A stretch of DNA of 57,279 nt, taken from positions 1 to 57,279 of the forward strand of contig CAKZNE010000117.1 in assembly GCA_937129395.1 (NCBI GenBank), written 5' to 3'. The translations under genes were made by a program, and so were the position numbers. The DNA is from an uncultured Cryomorphaceae bacterium (GTDB taxonomy: Bacteria > Bacteroidota > Bacteroidia > Flavobacteriales > Schleiferiaceae). The notes beneath the pieces are model-generated. The model did not search any database and was not told where the DNA came from. It worked only from the letters and a program-made list of their open reading frames with translations. Shown here piece after piece: positions 45,291 to 54,882 of the stretch. The stretch's first letter is position 1. Every line of letters starts with the position of its first letter.

Positions 45291-47228
45291 TTGATTAAGG
45301 ATTTTTTAAACAAAAACTCAGACCGCTACCTGGCGAGGTGGATTGTGCTGATATTTGATTCTGCACTCGTTGCCATTTCTTACTTTTTAGCGGCGTTTTT
45401 AAGATTCAACTTTGATTTTGTTGAATTAAGAGATAGCTGGAATTCCACCTATTTGGTGCTGGTGGTACTTGTATACTTTATGGGTTTTTTATCTTTTAAA
45501 TCCTATGCTGGAATAATAAGGCATACTGGCCTTCGAGATGCCTACAATATATTAAAATCTTCAACTTTTGCTTTGGTTGTATTGCTAGCACTTAGTATAC
45601 TAGGGATGCAAAATGGAGTTTTTAGTAGTGGAATCTGGAATGCATCAAAATCCATATTAGTTATCCACTTCTTATTGAATCTGTTTTTCCTAATCGGATC
45701 CCGTTTGGGAATAAAGGTGGTGTACCAAAGCGCCTTAAATGGTAAAACTCACAAGAAAACCAAGGTGCTTATTTATGGTGCGGGTTCCTCAGGGCTGATT
45801 ACCAAAAACACATTATTACAAGAAAACAAAAGGGATTACGAAGTTCAGGGTTTTGTTGATGACAATCCGTATAAAGTAGGAAAAGCCATTGAGGGAGTAT
45901 TGGTGTTCAGCTCCAAAAAAATATTTGAAGGAAACTTTGTAGAAAAGTATAAAACCGACCAAATTATCATTTCCATCCAAAATGATTTGAGTTCTAAAAG
46001 GAAAAAAGAAATTACAGAGGCTGCTTTAGAAAAAAACCTTGAAGTAAAAATTGTACCCCCAATTGAAAATTGGATTCATGGTGAATTAAGTACCAAGCAG
46101 ATTAAAAATGTGCGGATTGAAGACCTTTTAGAAAGAGATCCAATTGTTTTGGATAACGTAAATATTTCGAGAGAAATAAAGGAAAAATCTATTCTAGTAA
46201 CAGGTGCTGCTGGCTCAATTGGTAGTGAGATTTCAAGACAATTGTTACATTATTCTCCCGCTAAAGTGATTCTCTTGGATCAAGCGGAATCTGATTTGTA
46301 TGATTTGCAAAACGAAATTAAATCAGAAAATCCTGATCTCTTTGATTTAGTGGAATGCGTAATGGCAGATGTAGCCGATGAAGCTAGAATGGTGCGGGTT
46401 TTTGATGCTTACAAACCCGAATTGGTATTCCACGCGGCGGCCTACAAGCATGTTCCTTTGATGGAAGATAATCCATACGAAGCAATCAAAACTAATGTTC
46501 TAGGAACAAAAATGATTGCCGATTTATCAGTCCGATTTGGGGTAGGTAAATTTGTTATGGTTTCCACAGATAAAGCGGTAAACCCCACAAATGTTATGGG
46601 TGCCACAAAAAGAACGGCAGAAATTTATACTCAGAGTCTACAGGCAAAAGAAGGAGTTTCAACCCAGTTTGTTATTACTCGTTTTGGAAATGTACTCGGT
46701 AGCAATGGATCGGTTATTCCATTGTTCAGAAAACAGCTTGAAACTGGCGGTCCTATTACCATTACAGATAAAAATATCACGCGATACTTTATGACAATTC
46801 CCGAAGCCTGCAATTTGGTTTTGGAGGCGGGTTCCATGGGAAATGGTGGGGAAGTTTTTGTTTTTGATATGGGTGAATCTGTTAAAATTTATGACCTCGC
46901 AAAAAAAATGATCTTGTTATCTGGCCTTAAATTAGGTAAGGATATTGAAATAGTAGAAATAGGGCTTCGTCCAGGTGAAAAACTTTATGAAGAATTATTA
47001 GCTGTTGAAGAAAACACCAAAAAAACACACCACCCAAAAATTCTAATCGCTGAAGTCCAAGCTTACAATTATGAAGTGATTTCAAAAAAGGTAACCGATT
47101 TGGGAGTTTGTGTAATTCAGTGTGATAATAATAAAATGGTTGCAGAATTGAAAAAAATGGTACCTGAATATATTAGCAATAATTCTGTTTTCGGCTCCTT
47201 GGATATGAAGAAAATTGTTAATGATTAA
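45291..47228 (+). CDS. Membrane-bound NDP-sugar 4,6-dehydratase (PglF/CapD/WbpM family)
   Basis: N-terminal TM bundle, KVLIYGAGSSGL, SILVTGAAGSIGSEISRQLL, VFHAAAYKHVPLMEDNPYEAIKTNVLGT; TTG start. Confidence 0.93.
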   Translation: MIKDFLNKNSDRYLARWIVLIFDSALVAISYFLAAFLRFNFDFVELRDSWNSTYLVLVVLVYFMGFLSFKSYAGIIRHTGLRDAYNILKSSTFALVVLLALSILGMQNGVFSSGIWNASKSILVIHFLLNLFFLIGSRLGIKVVYQSALNGKTHKKTKVLIYGAGSSGLITKNTLLQENKRDYEVQGFVDDNPYKVGKAIEGVLVFSSKKIFEGNFVEKYKTDQIIISIQNDLSSKRKKEITEAALEKNLEVKIVPPIENWIHGELSTKQIKNVRIEDLLERDPIVLDNVNISREIKEKSILVTGAAGSIGSEISRQLLHYSPAKVILLDQAESDLYDLQNEIKSENPDLFDLVECVMADVADEARMVRVFDAYKPELVFHAAAYKHVPLMEDNPYEAIKTNVLGTKMIADLSVRFGVGKFVMVSTDKAVNPTNVMGATKRTAEIYTQSLQAKEGVSTQFVITRFGNVLGSNGSVIPLFRKQLETGGPITITDKNITRYFMTIPEACNLVLEAGSMGNGGEVFVFDMGESVKIYDLAKKMILLSGLKLGKDIEIVEIGLRPGEKLYEELLAVEENTKKTHHPKILIAEVQAYNYEVISKKVTDLGVCVIQCDNNKMVAELKKMVPEYISNNSVFGSLDMKKIVND

Positions 47229-48828
47229 GAAATTTATTTTTCTTCAGCTTCTGTTTTTAATTCCATTTATTGGCATTTCTCAAAATCTTTTTAAAGCCAA
47301 AAATCACCGTTTAGAAGTTATATTTCATAAAGACCTTTACAACACAGATAGCTCGTATCATACTGGACTTAATCTTAATAGTCCAGTTCTAAACCCTCAT
47401 ATTCAAGGTGCTCAACAAAACCATAAGGAATCCTTAAAATTGGGCTATAAATCTTGGTTTGGCAGAAAAGCATTCGACCAAAGTCTTGCCTTCATTAAAG
47501 GGGATAATTATGAATTCAGGATCGATCCGATTGTGAATTTTCAATTTGGATCAGAATCCCAATCAGATGGATTAAAATTTAGGAATACCCGTGGGATTTC
47601 AATTGAAGGGAGACTAGGAAAAAAAGTGACTTTTGCCAGTTCCTTTGTGGAAAATCAAGCAATATTCCCCTCTTATATTGACGATTTTACAAAACAATGG
47701 CAAGTTGTTCCTCAAATGGGCCACGCAAGAAAATTTGGAGATTCTGGCCATGATTTCACAAAAGCAAGTGGTGAATTTAACTACCAACCCAACGATATTT
47801 TTATTTTAAGTGTAGGCCAAGGAAATCATTTTTTTGGTGAAGGTTATCGATCCATGCAGCTTTCAGATGCCACTTTTAATTATCCTTTTTTTAGGGTTCA
47901 AACCCAATTTGGTAGAGTTAAATATGTAAACCTGTGGGCACAACTTTTTGATGTTACCGGCCCTGAAAGTTCAAGTCTAATATTTTTGAAAAAATCTATG
48001 GCCAGTCACTACCTAAGTATTGATATTACAAATAGATGGAATCTTAGTTTTTTCGAATCCATTATATTGGCGGATACTCTTCAACAACGAAAAATGGACG
48101 TTTCCTTTTTTAACCCAATCATATTTTACCGCCCGGTAGAGTATGCAGTTGGTTCAGGTACTGGAAATGCCTTGTTAGGCTTGTCTTCTAGTTATAAAAT
48201 AAAAAATGGTTACCAAGTTTATGGGCAATTTGTTTTGGATGAATTTACAGCCTCAGAATTTTTTGCTAATGATGGCTATTGGGCAAATAAATATGGAATA
48301 CAACTGGGCCTCAAAGCCTATGACTTTTTGGGGATTGAAGGTTTATTCTCTAGGTTTGAATTTAACACAGCGCCCCCCTACACCTATTCGCACTTGGTGT
48401 CTTTAAGAAATTACGCCCACTACTCCCAATCCCTTGCTCATCCCTGGGGGGCTAATTTTGAGGAATATTTAATGCACCTACAATACAACCATAAAAGATG
48501 GGAATTTGAGCTCAGACTTCATTATGGTAAATTAGGATTGGATACCCTTGGCTCCAATTGGGGCTCTAATGTATATCTTTCTTATAAAGACAGAGAAAGG
48601 GACCATGGAAACTTTACAGGACAAGGTGTTGCAGGAAAGTTGACCTATATTTCTTTAAGAGCCTCTTGGTTAGTAAATCCAGAATCAAACTTAAAAGTAG
48701 AATTAGGAACAAGAATTCGCAATTTAGATTCCGAAATGACTGGCACATCACCGGTATCCACAGGAAGTTCAACATACATCTATTTCGGACTTCGGACCGA
48801 ATTTTTTAACGAGTATTACGATTTTTAA
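47215..48828 (+). CDS. Outer-membrane beta-barrel, RemB/Wzi-like (gliding/capsule assembly-type)
   Basis: Signal peptide KKFIFLQLLFLIPFIGISQN; repeated aromatic beta strands (GNHFFGEGYRSMQLSDATFNYPFFRVQTQFGRVKYVNLWAQLFD); locus context. Confidence 0.65.
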   Translation: MLMIKKFIFLQLLFLIPFIGISQNLFKAKNHRLEVIFHKDLYNTDSSYHTGLNLNSPVLNPHIQGAQQNHKESLKLGYKSWFGRKAFDQSLAFIKGDNYEFRIDPIVNFQFGSESQSDGLKFRNTRGISIEGRLGKKVTFASSFVENQAIFPSYIDDFTKQWQVVPQMGHARKFGDSGHDFTKASGEFNYQPNDIFILSVGQGNHFFGEGYRSMQLSDATFNYPFFRVQTQFGRVKYVNLWAQLFDVTGPESSSLIFLKKSMASHYLSIDITNRWNLSFFESIILADTLQQRKMDVSFFNPIIFYRPVEYAVGSGTGNALLGLSSSYKIKNGYQVYGQFVLDEFTASEFFANDGYWANKYGIQLGLKAYDFLGIEGLFSRFEFNTAPPYTYSHLVSLRNYAHYSQSLAHPWGANFEEYLMHLQYNHKRWEFELRLHYGKLGLDTLGSNWGSNVYLSYKDRERDHGNFTGQGVAGKLTYISLRASWLVNPESNLKVELGTRIRNLDSEMTGTSPVSTGSSTYIYFGLRTEFFNEYYDF

Positions 48829-48830
48829 AA

Positions 48831-49406
48831 ATGTGGAAAGATTTTAAACCTACTATTCTGTTTTTAGTAAAATTCTTTGCTATTTATGGAATTTTGTCCT
48901 TCGCTTATGGTAAATATATCAACCATTACGATTCTTTAGAGGATCCTAAGACGGATCCAATTACTTCTTTTGTAGCCTTTAACTGTACAAACTCTAGTAC
49001 CATTTTTGGCTATGAACCATTAATTATAAGAGACGACCATTTAAATACCAAAAGCGAATCCGAACAAACTTTTGATAGCATTTGGCTAAGCGGAAAATAT
49101 GCCATTTCGGTAGAAGAAGGTTGCAATGGAATAAATATTATGATCCTCTTTTTGGCTTTTATAATCGCCTTTGGTGGAAAGCTTTTAAATACCCTTGTTT
49201 TTATCCCTTTTGGAATCCTATTTATCCATGCCTCCAATATTGGAAGATTGATGCTCCTTGCATTAATAAATGTGAAGTTTGAGGGGCAAGCCTTTCATTT
49301 CTTCCATAAATTTGGGTTTACAGCAATCATTTATTTGTCCATTTTGTTTCTTTGGTACTTATGGGTTAAAAAGTATTCTGGCAAAACGAAAGTGAAAAAA
49401 GCATGA
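48831..49406 (+). CDS. Exosortase family protein, XrtF-like
   Basis: Polytopic small protein with Cys in SVEEGCNGINIMILFLAFIIAF, Arg in HASNIGRLMLLALIN, and a downstream His-containing segment (FHFFHKFGFT) as in exosortases. Confidence 0.85.
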   Translation: MWKDFKPTILFLVKFFAIYGILSFAYGKYINHYDSLEDPKTDPITSFVAFNCTNSSTIFGYEPLIIRDDHLNTKSESEQTFDSIWLSGKYAISVEEGCNGINIMILFLAFIIAFGGKLLNTLVFIPFGILFIHASNIGRLMLLALINVKFEGQAFHFFHKFGFTAIIYLSILFLWYLWVKKYSGKTKVKKA

Positions 49407-49858
49407 CCAAAAAAAGGCTGATATATCTTATTGCTGGTGCTTTGGGTTTACTCCTTGTTTACGTTTTTCAATTTCACCTAGATATTTATTCTATTCTTTT
49501 CAAATTTCAAGCCCCGGAGCGAATAGAATACACCTCAGATTATGAATCCATAAGCAATGCCACGGCCTTTATTGTAAATAAGGTATTTCGCTATTTATTA
49601 AATGATGGTTTTGCGATAATGATCATTTACGCCCTTTTTGAGGAAAAGAAATATGTGCGGTTTTCAGTTTGGGTTTTACTTTTTGGGCTATTCATTTTAC
49701 TACCTGCCTACCTAGCAATATTCCTTCTAAGACCAGAAGGGTTTTCGTCCATGCTTGGACATTTTCATAGGATTATTTTAAATCCCGTTTTAATGATGAT
49801 GCTTATACCCGCATTTTACTATCAGAAAACCTATGTGGGTCAATCAGACTCCCAATAA
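49403..49858 (+). CDS. Small polytopic protein, exosortase F-associated type
   Basis: Four hydrophobic segments, 4-nt overlap with the XrtF-like gene; AIFLLRPEGFSSMLGHFHRIILNPVLMMMLIPAFYY. Confidence 0.72.
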   Translation: MTKKRLIYLIAGALGLLLVYVFQFHLDIYSILFKFQAPERIEYTSDYESISNATAFIVNKVFRYLLNDGFAIMIIYALFEEKKYVRFSVWVLLFGLFILLPAYLAIFLLRPEGFSSMLGHFHRIILNPVLMMMLIPAFYYQKTYVGQSDSQ

Positions 49859-49878
49859 ATTGTCTATTTTTACCCTCC

Positions 49879-49886
49879 TAATTTTG
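49879..49886 (+). promoter_or_regulatory. -7-like box TAATTTTG upstream of ABC transporter operon
   Basis: Match to TAnnTTTG, 26 bp before the ATG at 49912. Confidence 0.45.
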
Positions 49887-49911
49887 CTACAAGGAATATT
49901 TTTTAGCCATT

Positions 49912-50592
49912 ATGATAGAGCTAAACGGAATCAAAAAGTCCTATAAAATTGGGGCGAAAAATTTAGAAGTCTTAAAAGGTATTGATCTCCAAATAAAAGA
50001 AGGTGAGCTCGTTTCCATAATGGGATCCTCTGGTTCTGGGAAATCTACTTTGCTTAATATTATTGGCATGCTGGATAATTTCAATGAAGGAAGCTACCAA
50101 TTAGCCGATAAAAAAATTTACAATCTCAGCGAGAAAAAAGCAGCGGTTTACCGAAACCGATTTTTGGGTTTTGTATTTCAATCTTTTAATTTGATTTCCT
50201 TTAAAAATGCTGTGGAAAATGTGGCGCTGCCGCTTTATTATCAAGGTGTAAGTCGTTCCAAAAGAAATAAAATTGCCCTAGAATATTTAGCTATGATGGG
50301 CATGGAAGATAGAGCAGATCACTTGCCAAATGAACTTTCGGGTGGACAAAAACAAAGAGTTGCAATTGCTAGAGCATTGGTAACCAAACCAAAAGTGGTT
50401 TTAGCCGACGAACCTACTGGTGCCTTGGATAGCCAAACTTCAAATGAGGTAATGCAATTGTTTCGAAAAATAAATAAAGAACAAAATATTACCATCGTTG
50501 TAGTTACCCACGAAAAGGATATTGCAGAAATGACGGACAGGCTTATCCATATCAAGGATGGACTTATTCAAAATGAAATAGTATTTAACTAA
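49912..50592 (+). CDS. ABC transporter ATP-binding protein (MacB/LolD-like)
   Basis: [57 protein letters not shown]. Confidence 0.95.
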   Translation: MIELNGIKKSYKIGAKNLEVLKGIDLQIKEGELVSIMGSSGSGKSTLLNIIGMLDNFNEGSYQLADKKIYNLSEKKAAVYRNRFLGFVFQSFNLISFKNAVENVALPLYYQGVSRSKRNKIALEYLAMMGMEDRADHLPNELSGGQKQRVAIARALVTKPKVVLADEPTGALDSQTSNEVMQLFRKINKEQNITIVVVTHEKDIAEMTDRLIHIKDGLIQNEIVFN

Positions 50593-50609
50593 TTCTCAAT
50601 TAGCAGGAA

Positions 50610-51845
50610 ATGTTTGACCAAGATAAATGGTTAGAGATATGGACAACAGTAAAAAAGAACAAGCTTAGAACCTTTCTTACAGGTTTTAGTGTGGCTTGGG
50701 GGATTATGATGCTGGTGGTTTTATTGGGGGCTAGTCAGGGTTTGAGAAATGGTATTTCCAAAACTTTTTTGGATGACGATGCCATTAATAGTTTATGGAT
50801 AAGTACAGGTGTAACTTCAATACCCTACAAGGGGTTGAATTCAAATAGGCCCATTCAATTGGAAAATTCTGACCACGAATATTTGAATGTCAATTTTGAT
50901 AAAATAGAACACAGTACTTCTAGGGTTATGATGTGGTCTGCTTTGTTGTCCTATAAATCAGAAGGAGGGAATTTCAATATTAGATCAGTTCATCCTGATC
51001 ATCAAATATTGGAAAAAACCGCAATGATGGAAGGGCGATTTATCAATGATAAGGATGTTGAGGAGGTAAGAAAAGTTATAGTTATTGGTAAGAAAATAAA
51101 GGAGGATATCTTTAAAAAGGAGAATCCTATTGGCAAATATGTTAAGGTTTTTGGAATTCCTTTTCAAGTGGTGGGATGGTATGCAGATTATGGAAATGCT
51201 AGAGAAGAAAGATACGCCTATATCCCCATTAGCACTGGACAAAAGGTTTTTAAAGCGAGTTCCAATGTGGTGAACCAGATTATGCTGACTTATAATGAAG
51301 AATTGAGATTAAACCAAAGTGAGGAGCTTTCCAATAAAATTACGGCAGACTTTGCCCAAAGAAAAATATTCGATAAAAATGACCCTAGGGCAATAAGGGT
51401 AAGAGATATGCAAAAGGGAGCCGAAGAAATTTTAAGCGTAATTTCCGGGGTGGAACTTTTTATTTTAGTAATTGGGATAGGTACCATAATAGCCGGTATT
51501 GTAGGTGTTAGCAATATTATGATTGTGGTTGTGAATGAAAGAACCCGGGAAATTGGAGTAAGAAAAGCCCTTGGTGCAACACCTGCTTCTGTTATAAGTT
51601 TAATAATGCAAGAGTCTATCGCAATTACTGCAGTGGCTGGATATTTTGGGATGGTTTTAGGAATTGTTGTGGTAGAATTAATGTCGAAATATTTAAAGCA
51701 TGACTTCTTCTTTAATCCAGGGGTTAGTTTAAATATCGCTCTATTATCCTTAACAATATTGGTAATATCGGGTGCATTAGCAGGATTTTTTCCAGCAAGG
51801 AAGGCAGCACGAATAAGACCAATAGAAGCATTGAGGGACGAATAA
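50610..51845 (+). CDS. MacB-like ABC permease, paralogue 1
   Basis: KNKLRTFLTGFSVAWGIMMLV; VGVSNIMIVVVNERTREIGVRKALGATP. Confidence 0.93.
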   Translation: MFDQDKWLEIWTTVKKNKLRTFLTGFSVAWGIMMLVVLLGASQGLRNGISKTFLDDDAINSLWISTGVTSIPYKGLNSNRPIQLENSDHEYLNVNFDKIEHSTSRVMMWSALLSYKSEGGNFNIRSVHPDHQILEKTAMMEGRFINDKDVEEVRKVIVIGKKIKEDIFKKENPIGKYVKVFGIPFQVVGWYADYGNAREERYAYIPISTGQKVFKASSNVVNQIMLTYNEELRLNQSEELSNKITADFAQRKIFDKNDPRAIRVRDMQKGAEEILSVISGVELFILVIGIGTIIAGIVGVSNIMIVVVNERTREIGVRKALGATPASVISLIMQESIAITAVAGYFGMVLGIVVVELMSKYLKHDFFFNPGVSLNIALLSLTILVISGALAGFFPARKAARIRPIEALRDE

Positions 51846-51859
51846 GACTTGTCAGAAAA

Positions 51860-53125
51860 ATGATAGATAAAGAACAATGGGCAGAAATATGGGTGGTGCT
51901 GAGTAGAAATAAACTCAGAACCTTCCTTACGGCCTTTGGTGTTTTTTGGGGAATTTTGATGATGGTAGTGATGATGGGCGCTGGAAAAGGTTTGAAAAAT
52001 GGAGCAACCGCAAAAATGGGCGGATGGGCTACTAATAGTATGTTTTTGTGGACCCAAAGCACCTCCATTCCCCATAAGGGATTCCAAAGAGGAAGATCAA
52101 TTACCTTAAGAAATGCAGATATTGAGGCCATAAAAATGGAAATTCCAGAAGTTGGAATTGTTGCGCCTCGAAACCAATTAGGAGGATTTAGAGGTTCAAA
52201 TAATGTGGTAAGAAGAACAAGGACCGGAGCTTTTGACCTTTACGGGGATTCCCCAGATTATGCTAAAATTCAAATCATGGATCTTGTGCAAGGGCGAATG
52301 ATGAATGATGGGGATATGGCTGAAAAACGCAAAATTGCCGTCATAGGAAAAACCGTTTATGAGTCTCTATTTACTGTTGGGGAAAACCCAATTGGGGAAT
52401 TTATTTCTGTAAAAGGTGTGAATTTTAAGGTAGTCGGAATGTTTCAATCCAATGGCTCTGACCAAGAGGATGCAGATGAACAGGAGAGGTCAATTTTTGT
52501 ACCTTTTAGCACCTTCCAAAATGCTTTTCACCTTGGTGATCGAGTGGGATGGATGGCGGTTACATCTAAAAAAGGGATAGCCGTTAGTGAGGTTGAAGAA
52601 AAGGTGAAAGCCTTACTAAAAGAAAGACATTCAATTCATCCTGAAGATGAAAGAGCCTTTGGATCTTGGAATATGGAGAAGGAGTTTTCAAAAATGACAG
52701 GTTTATTTGTAGGGATTAATGCACTTACCCTTATTGTAGGAATATTAACCCTTATCGCTGGAGCCATTGGCGTAAGTAATATTATGCTGGTAATTGTAAA
52801 AGAGAGAACCAAAGAATTAGGAATAAGGAGAGCCATAGGAGCAAGGCCTTTTATGGTAATGAAACAAGTGGTTTTGGAATCCATTACCCTTACAGTTATA
52901 GCAGGTATAATCGGAGTTATTTTGGGGGTTTGGATTTTGGAATTGATTTCTTTTATCCTTGAAAGCTCAGGAGGGGGGTCCGAATTTTTTAAAAAACCTG
53001 AAGTAGAATTAAAAATCGTAATTATAGCTTTAATAATTTTGGTGCTAGCTGGACTTTTTGCTGGATTAATCCCTGCAAAAAGAGCCGTAAGCATTAAACC
53101 CGTAGACGCCCTTAGGGCAGAATAA
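51860..53125 (+). CDS. MacB-like ABC permease, paralogue 2
   Basis: RNKLRTFLTAFGVFWGILMMV; IGVSNIMLVIVKERTKELGIRRAIGARP; tandem paralogue of the preceding gene. Confidence 0.93.
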   Translation: MIDKEQWAEIWVVLSRNKLRTFLTAFGVFWGILMMVVMMGAGKGLKNGATAKMGGWATNSMFLWTQSTSIPHKGFQRGRSITLRNADIEAIKMEIPEVGIVAPRNQLGGFRGSNNVVRRTRTGAFDLYGDSPDYAKIQIMDLVQGRMMNDGDMAEKRKIAVIGKTVYESLFTVGENPIGEFISVKGVNFKVVGMFQSNGSDQEDADEQERSIFVPFSTFQNAFHLGDRVGWMAVTSKKGIAVSEVEEKVKALLKERHSIHPEDERAFGSWNMEKEFSKMTGLFVGINALTLIVGILTLIAGAIGVSNIMLVIVKERTKELGIRRAIGARPFMVMKQVVLESITLTVIAGIIGVILGVWILELISFILESSGGGSEFFKKPEVELKIVIIALIILVLAGLFAGLIPAKRAVSIKPVDALRAE

Positions 53126-53142
53126 GTATTAAAATAAATTTA

Positions 53143-54231
53143 ATGAAAAAGTTTTTTGGGATTTTAGCCCTTGTGTTATTGTTTGCTGGCTTCGCTTATA
53201 CCTTATATTATTTATATCAAAAAAATAAGCAAACGCCAATTGAGTATTCTACCGATAAAGCCTTTCATACCAACATTCAAAAAAAATCTGTTGCCACAGG
53301 AAGTATAATTCCAAGAGAAGAGGTTGATATAAAACCGCAAGTGTCTGGAATTATTCAAGAGTTTTTTGTGGAAGCTGGTGATATTATTAAAGCTGGAGAT
53401 TTAATTGCCAGGATAAAAATTATCCCAAATATGTTATCCCTAAACAATGCGGAAAACCGAATTAGCCAAGCCAATATTCAATTAAAAAATAGTAAAAGAG
53501 ATTTTGAAAGAAACAAGAAGTTATTTGATGATAAGGTAATTGCCCAAAGAGAATTTCAACAATTCGAATTAAATTATGAATCTGCCAAACAAGAGATGGA
53601 AGCAGCAAGAGAAAATCTTCAAATTGTAAAAGACGGAGCATCCAATAAATCGGGTAAATCCGCTATAACATTGGTAAAAGCAACTGTAGATGGGATGGTT
53701 TTGGATGTGCCAATAAAGGTTGGAAATCAAGTAATTGAAAGTAATAATTTTAATGATGGGACCACAGTAGCGAGTATTGCCGATATGAGTAATTTGGTTT
53801 TTGAAGGAAAAATAGACGAGTCCGAAGTTGGGAAAATTAAGGAAGGGATGGACATTAGCCTGAGCGTAGGAGCTATTGAGGGTAAGATATTTGAGGCCAA
53901 GCTAGAATATATTGCCCCAAAAGGAGTAGAGGAAAATGGTGCAATTCAGTTTTTAATTAAAGCAAAGGTTATAATGGACAGCACCGAATTTATTAGAGCA
54001 GGTTATAGTGCCAATGCAGACATTGTTTTGGAATCGAGAAAGTCGGTTTTAAGTTTGAAAGAAAGCCTTATTCAATATGAAAATGGAAAACCATTTGTAG
54101 AAATTGAAACAGCCGATCAGATTTTTGAAAAAAGAGATGTTGAGTTGGGTTTATCAGATGGAATTAACATTGAATTAATTTCGGGTATTGACAGTATGGC
54201 GAATGTTAAAGTGTGGAACGGCGTAAAATAG
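53143..54231 (+). CDS. Periplasmic adaptor (HlyD/MacA-like) protein
   Basis: KKSVATGSIIPREEVDIKPQVSGIIQEFFVEAGDIIKAGDLIARIK, coiled-coil hairpin, barrel-sandwich domain. Confidence 0.92.
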   Translation: MKKFFGILALVLLFAGFAYTLYYLYQKNKQTPIEYSTDKAFHTNIQKKSVATGSIIPREEVDIKPQVSGIIQEFFVEAGDIIKAGDLIARIKIIPNMLSLNNAENRISQANIQLKNSKRDFERNKKLFDDKVIAQREFQQFELNYESAKQEMEAARENLQIVKDGASNKSGKSAITLVKATVDGMVLDVPIKVGNQVIESNNFNDGTTVASIADMSNLVFEGKIDESEVGKIKEGMDISLSVGAIEGKIFEAKLEYIAPKGVEENGAIQFLIKAKVIMDSTEFIRAGYSANADIVLESRKSVLSLKESLIQYENGKPFVEIETADQIFEKRDVELGLSDGINIELISGIDSMANVKVWNGVK

Positions 54232-54235
54232 AGGC

Positions 54236-54388
54236 TTACTTTTTTATTCTGCCACTTTCTTTTAATGCCTTATTAATAATCCACTCTAGCTGACCATTGG
54301 TGCTGCGAAATTCATCAGCTCCCCATCTCTCTACAGCCTTTAGGAGTTCTACATCAATTCGTAGGGCAAATGCTTTCTTTTCAGCCAT
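54236..54388 (-). CDS. Small Arc-like ribbon-helix-helix protein (50 aa), absent from the ORF track
   Basis: Reverse-strand translation MAEKKAFALRIDVELLKAVERWGADEFRSTNGQLEWIINKALKESGRIKK*. Confidence 0.8.
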   Translation of the reverse strand: MAEKKAFALRIDVELLKAVERWGADEFRSTNGQLEWIINKALKESGRIKK

Positions 54389-54389
54389 A

Positions 54390-54881
54390 TTAGCTTTGGG
54401 TTTCTACCCAATTTTGATCAATAAATCGTTTTACTTTTGCGGGATCGTTAATACCAAGGACTAACTTTTTCCCTTGCTTGGTTTCTATTTCTAAAACCTT
54501 TCCCCATCGGAATACAATATATTTATTTCCCTTTAAATCCCGTTTATAACCAAGGCCTTTATATTTAAAAAATCTATATTTTTCTATTTTAAAACTTTTT
54601 ATTTCAGCCAAGCTCAGGGATTTCAATTCTCTGGCAAAAGGAGAATTTTTATATTGAATTCCATCAGGATGTAGCTCAATATGACTCTTCATACTCATCG
54701 CGAAAATAAATGTGGCTAAACCAAAAACCATAGCTCCAGAAAAGCTGAGCAATTCATTTAAATCATCCTTGGCCATTAATTCCGGTCCAACTAAAAAAAT
54801 AGGAAGGGAAAATAACATTAGGCCAACGACCAAGGGCCAAGGATGTTCCATTATTTTTTGATGAATGAGTAATTTTTTCAT
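54390..54881 (-). CDS. Membrane protein of unknown function with PH-like C-terminal region (start at MKKLLIHQ preferred over ORF start 54944)
   Basis: Two hydrophobic segments, then ELHPDGIQYKNSPFARELKSLSLAEIKSFKIEKYR..FRWGKVLEIETKQGKKLVLGINDPAKVKRFID; the shorter start avoids overlap with the SPFH gene. Confidence 0.7.
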   Translation of the reverse strand: MKKLLIHQKIMEHPWPLVVGLMLFSLPIFLVGPELMAKDDLNELLSFSGAMVFGLATFIFAMSMKSHIELHPDGIQYKNSPFARELKSLSLAEIKSFKIEKYRFFKYKGLGYKRDLKGNKYIVFRWGKVLEIETKQGKKLVLGINDPAKVKRFIDQNWVETQS

Positions 54882-54882
54882 C

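Noticed and set aside
49082-49282. 66-aa plus-strand ORF inside the exosortase gene
   Set aside because: Alternative frame fully inside the XrtF-like CDS; no independent support.
51290-52131. Long minus-strand ORFs (265 and 135 aa) opposite the ABC permeases
   Set aside because: They lie antisense to well-supported CDSs, overlap each other in different frames and show composition typical of antisense translation; treated as spurious, like the other antisense ORFs in the track.
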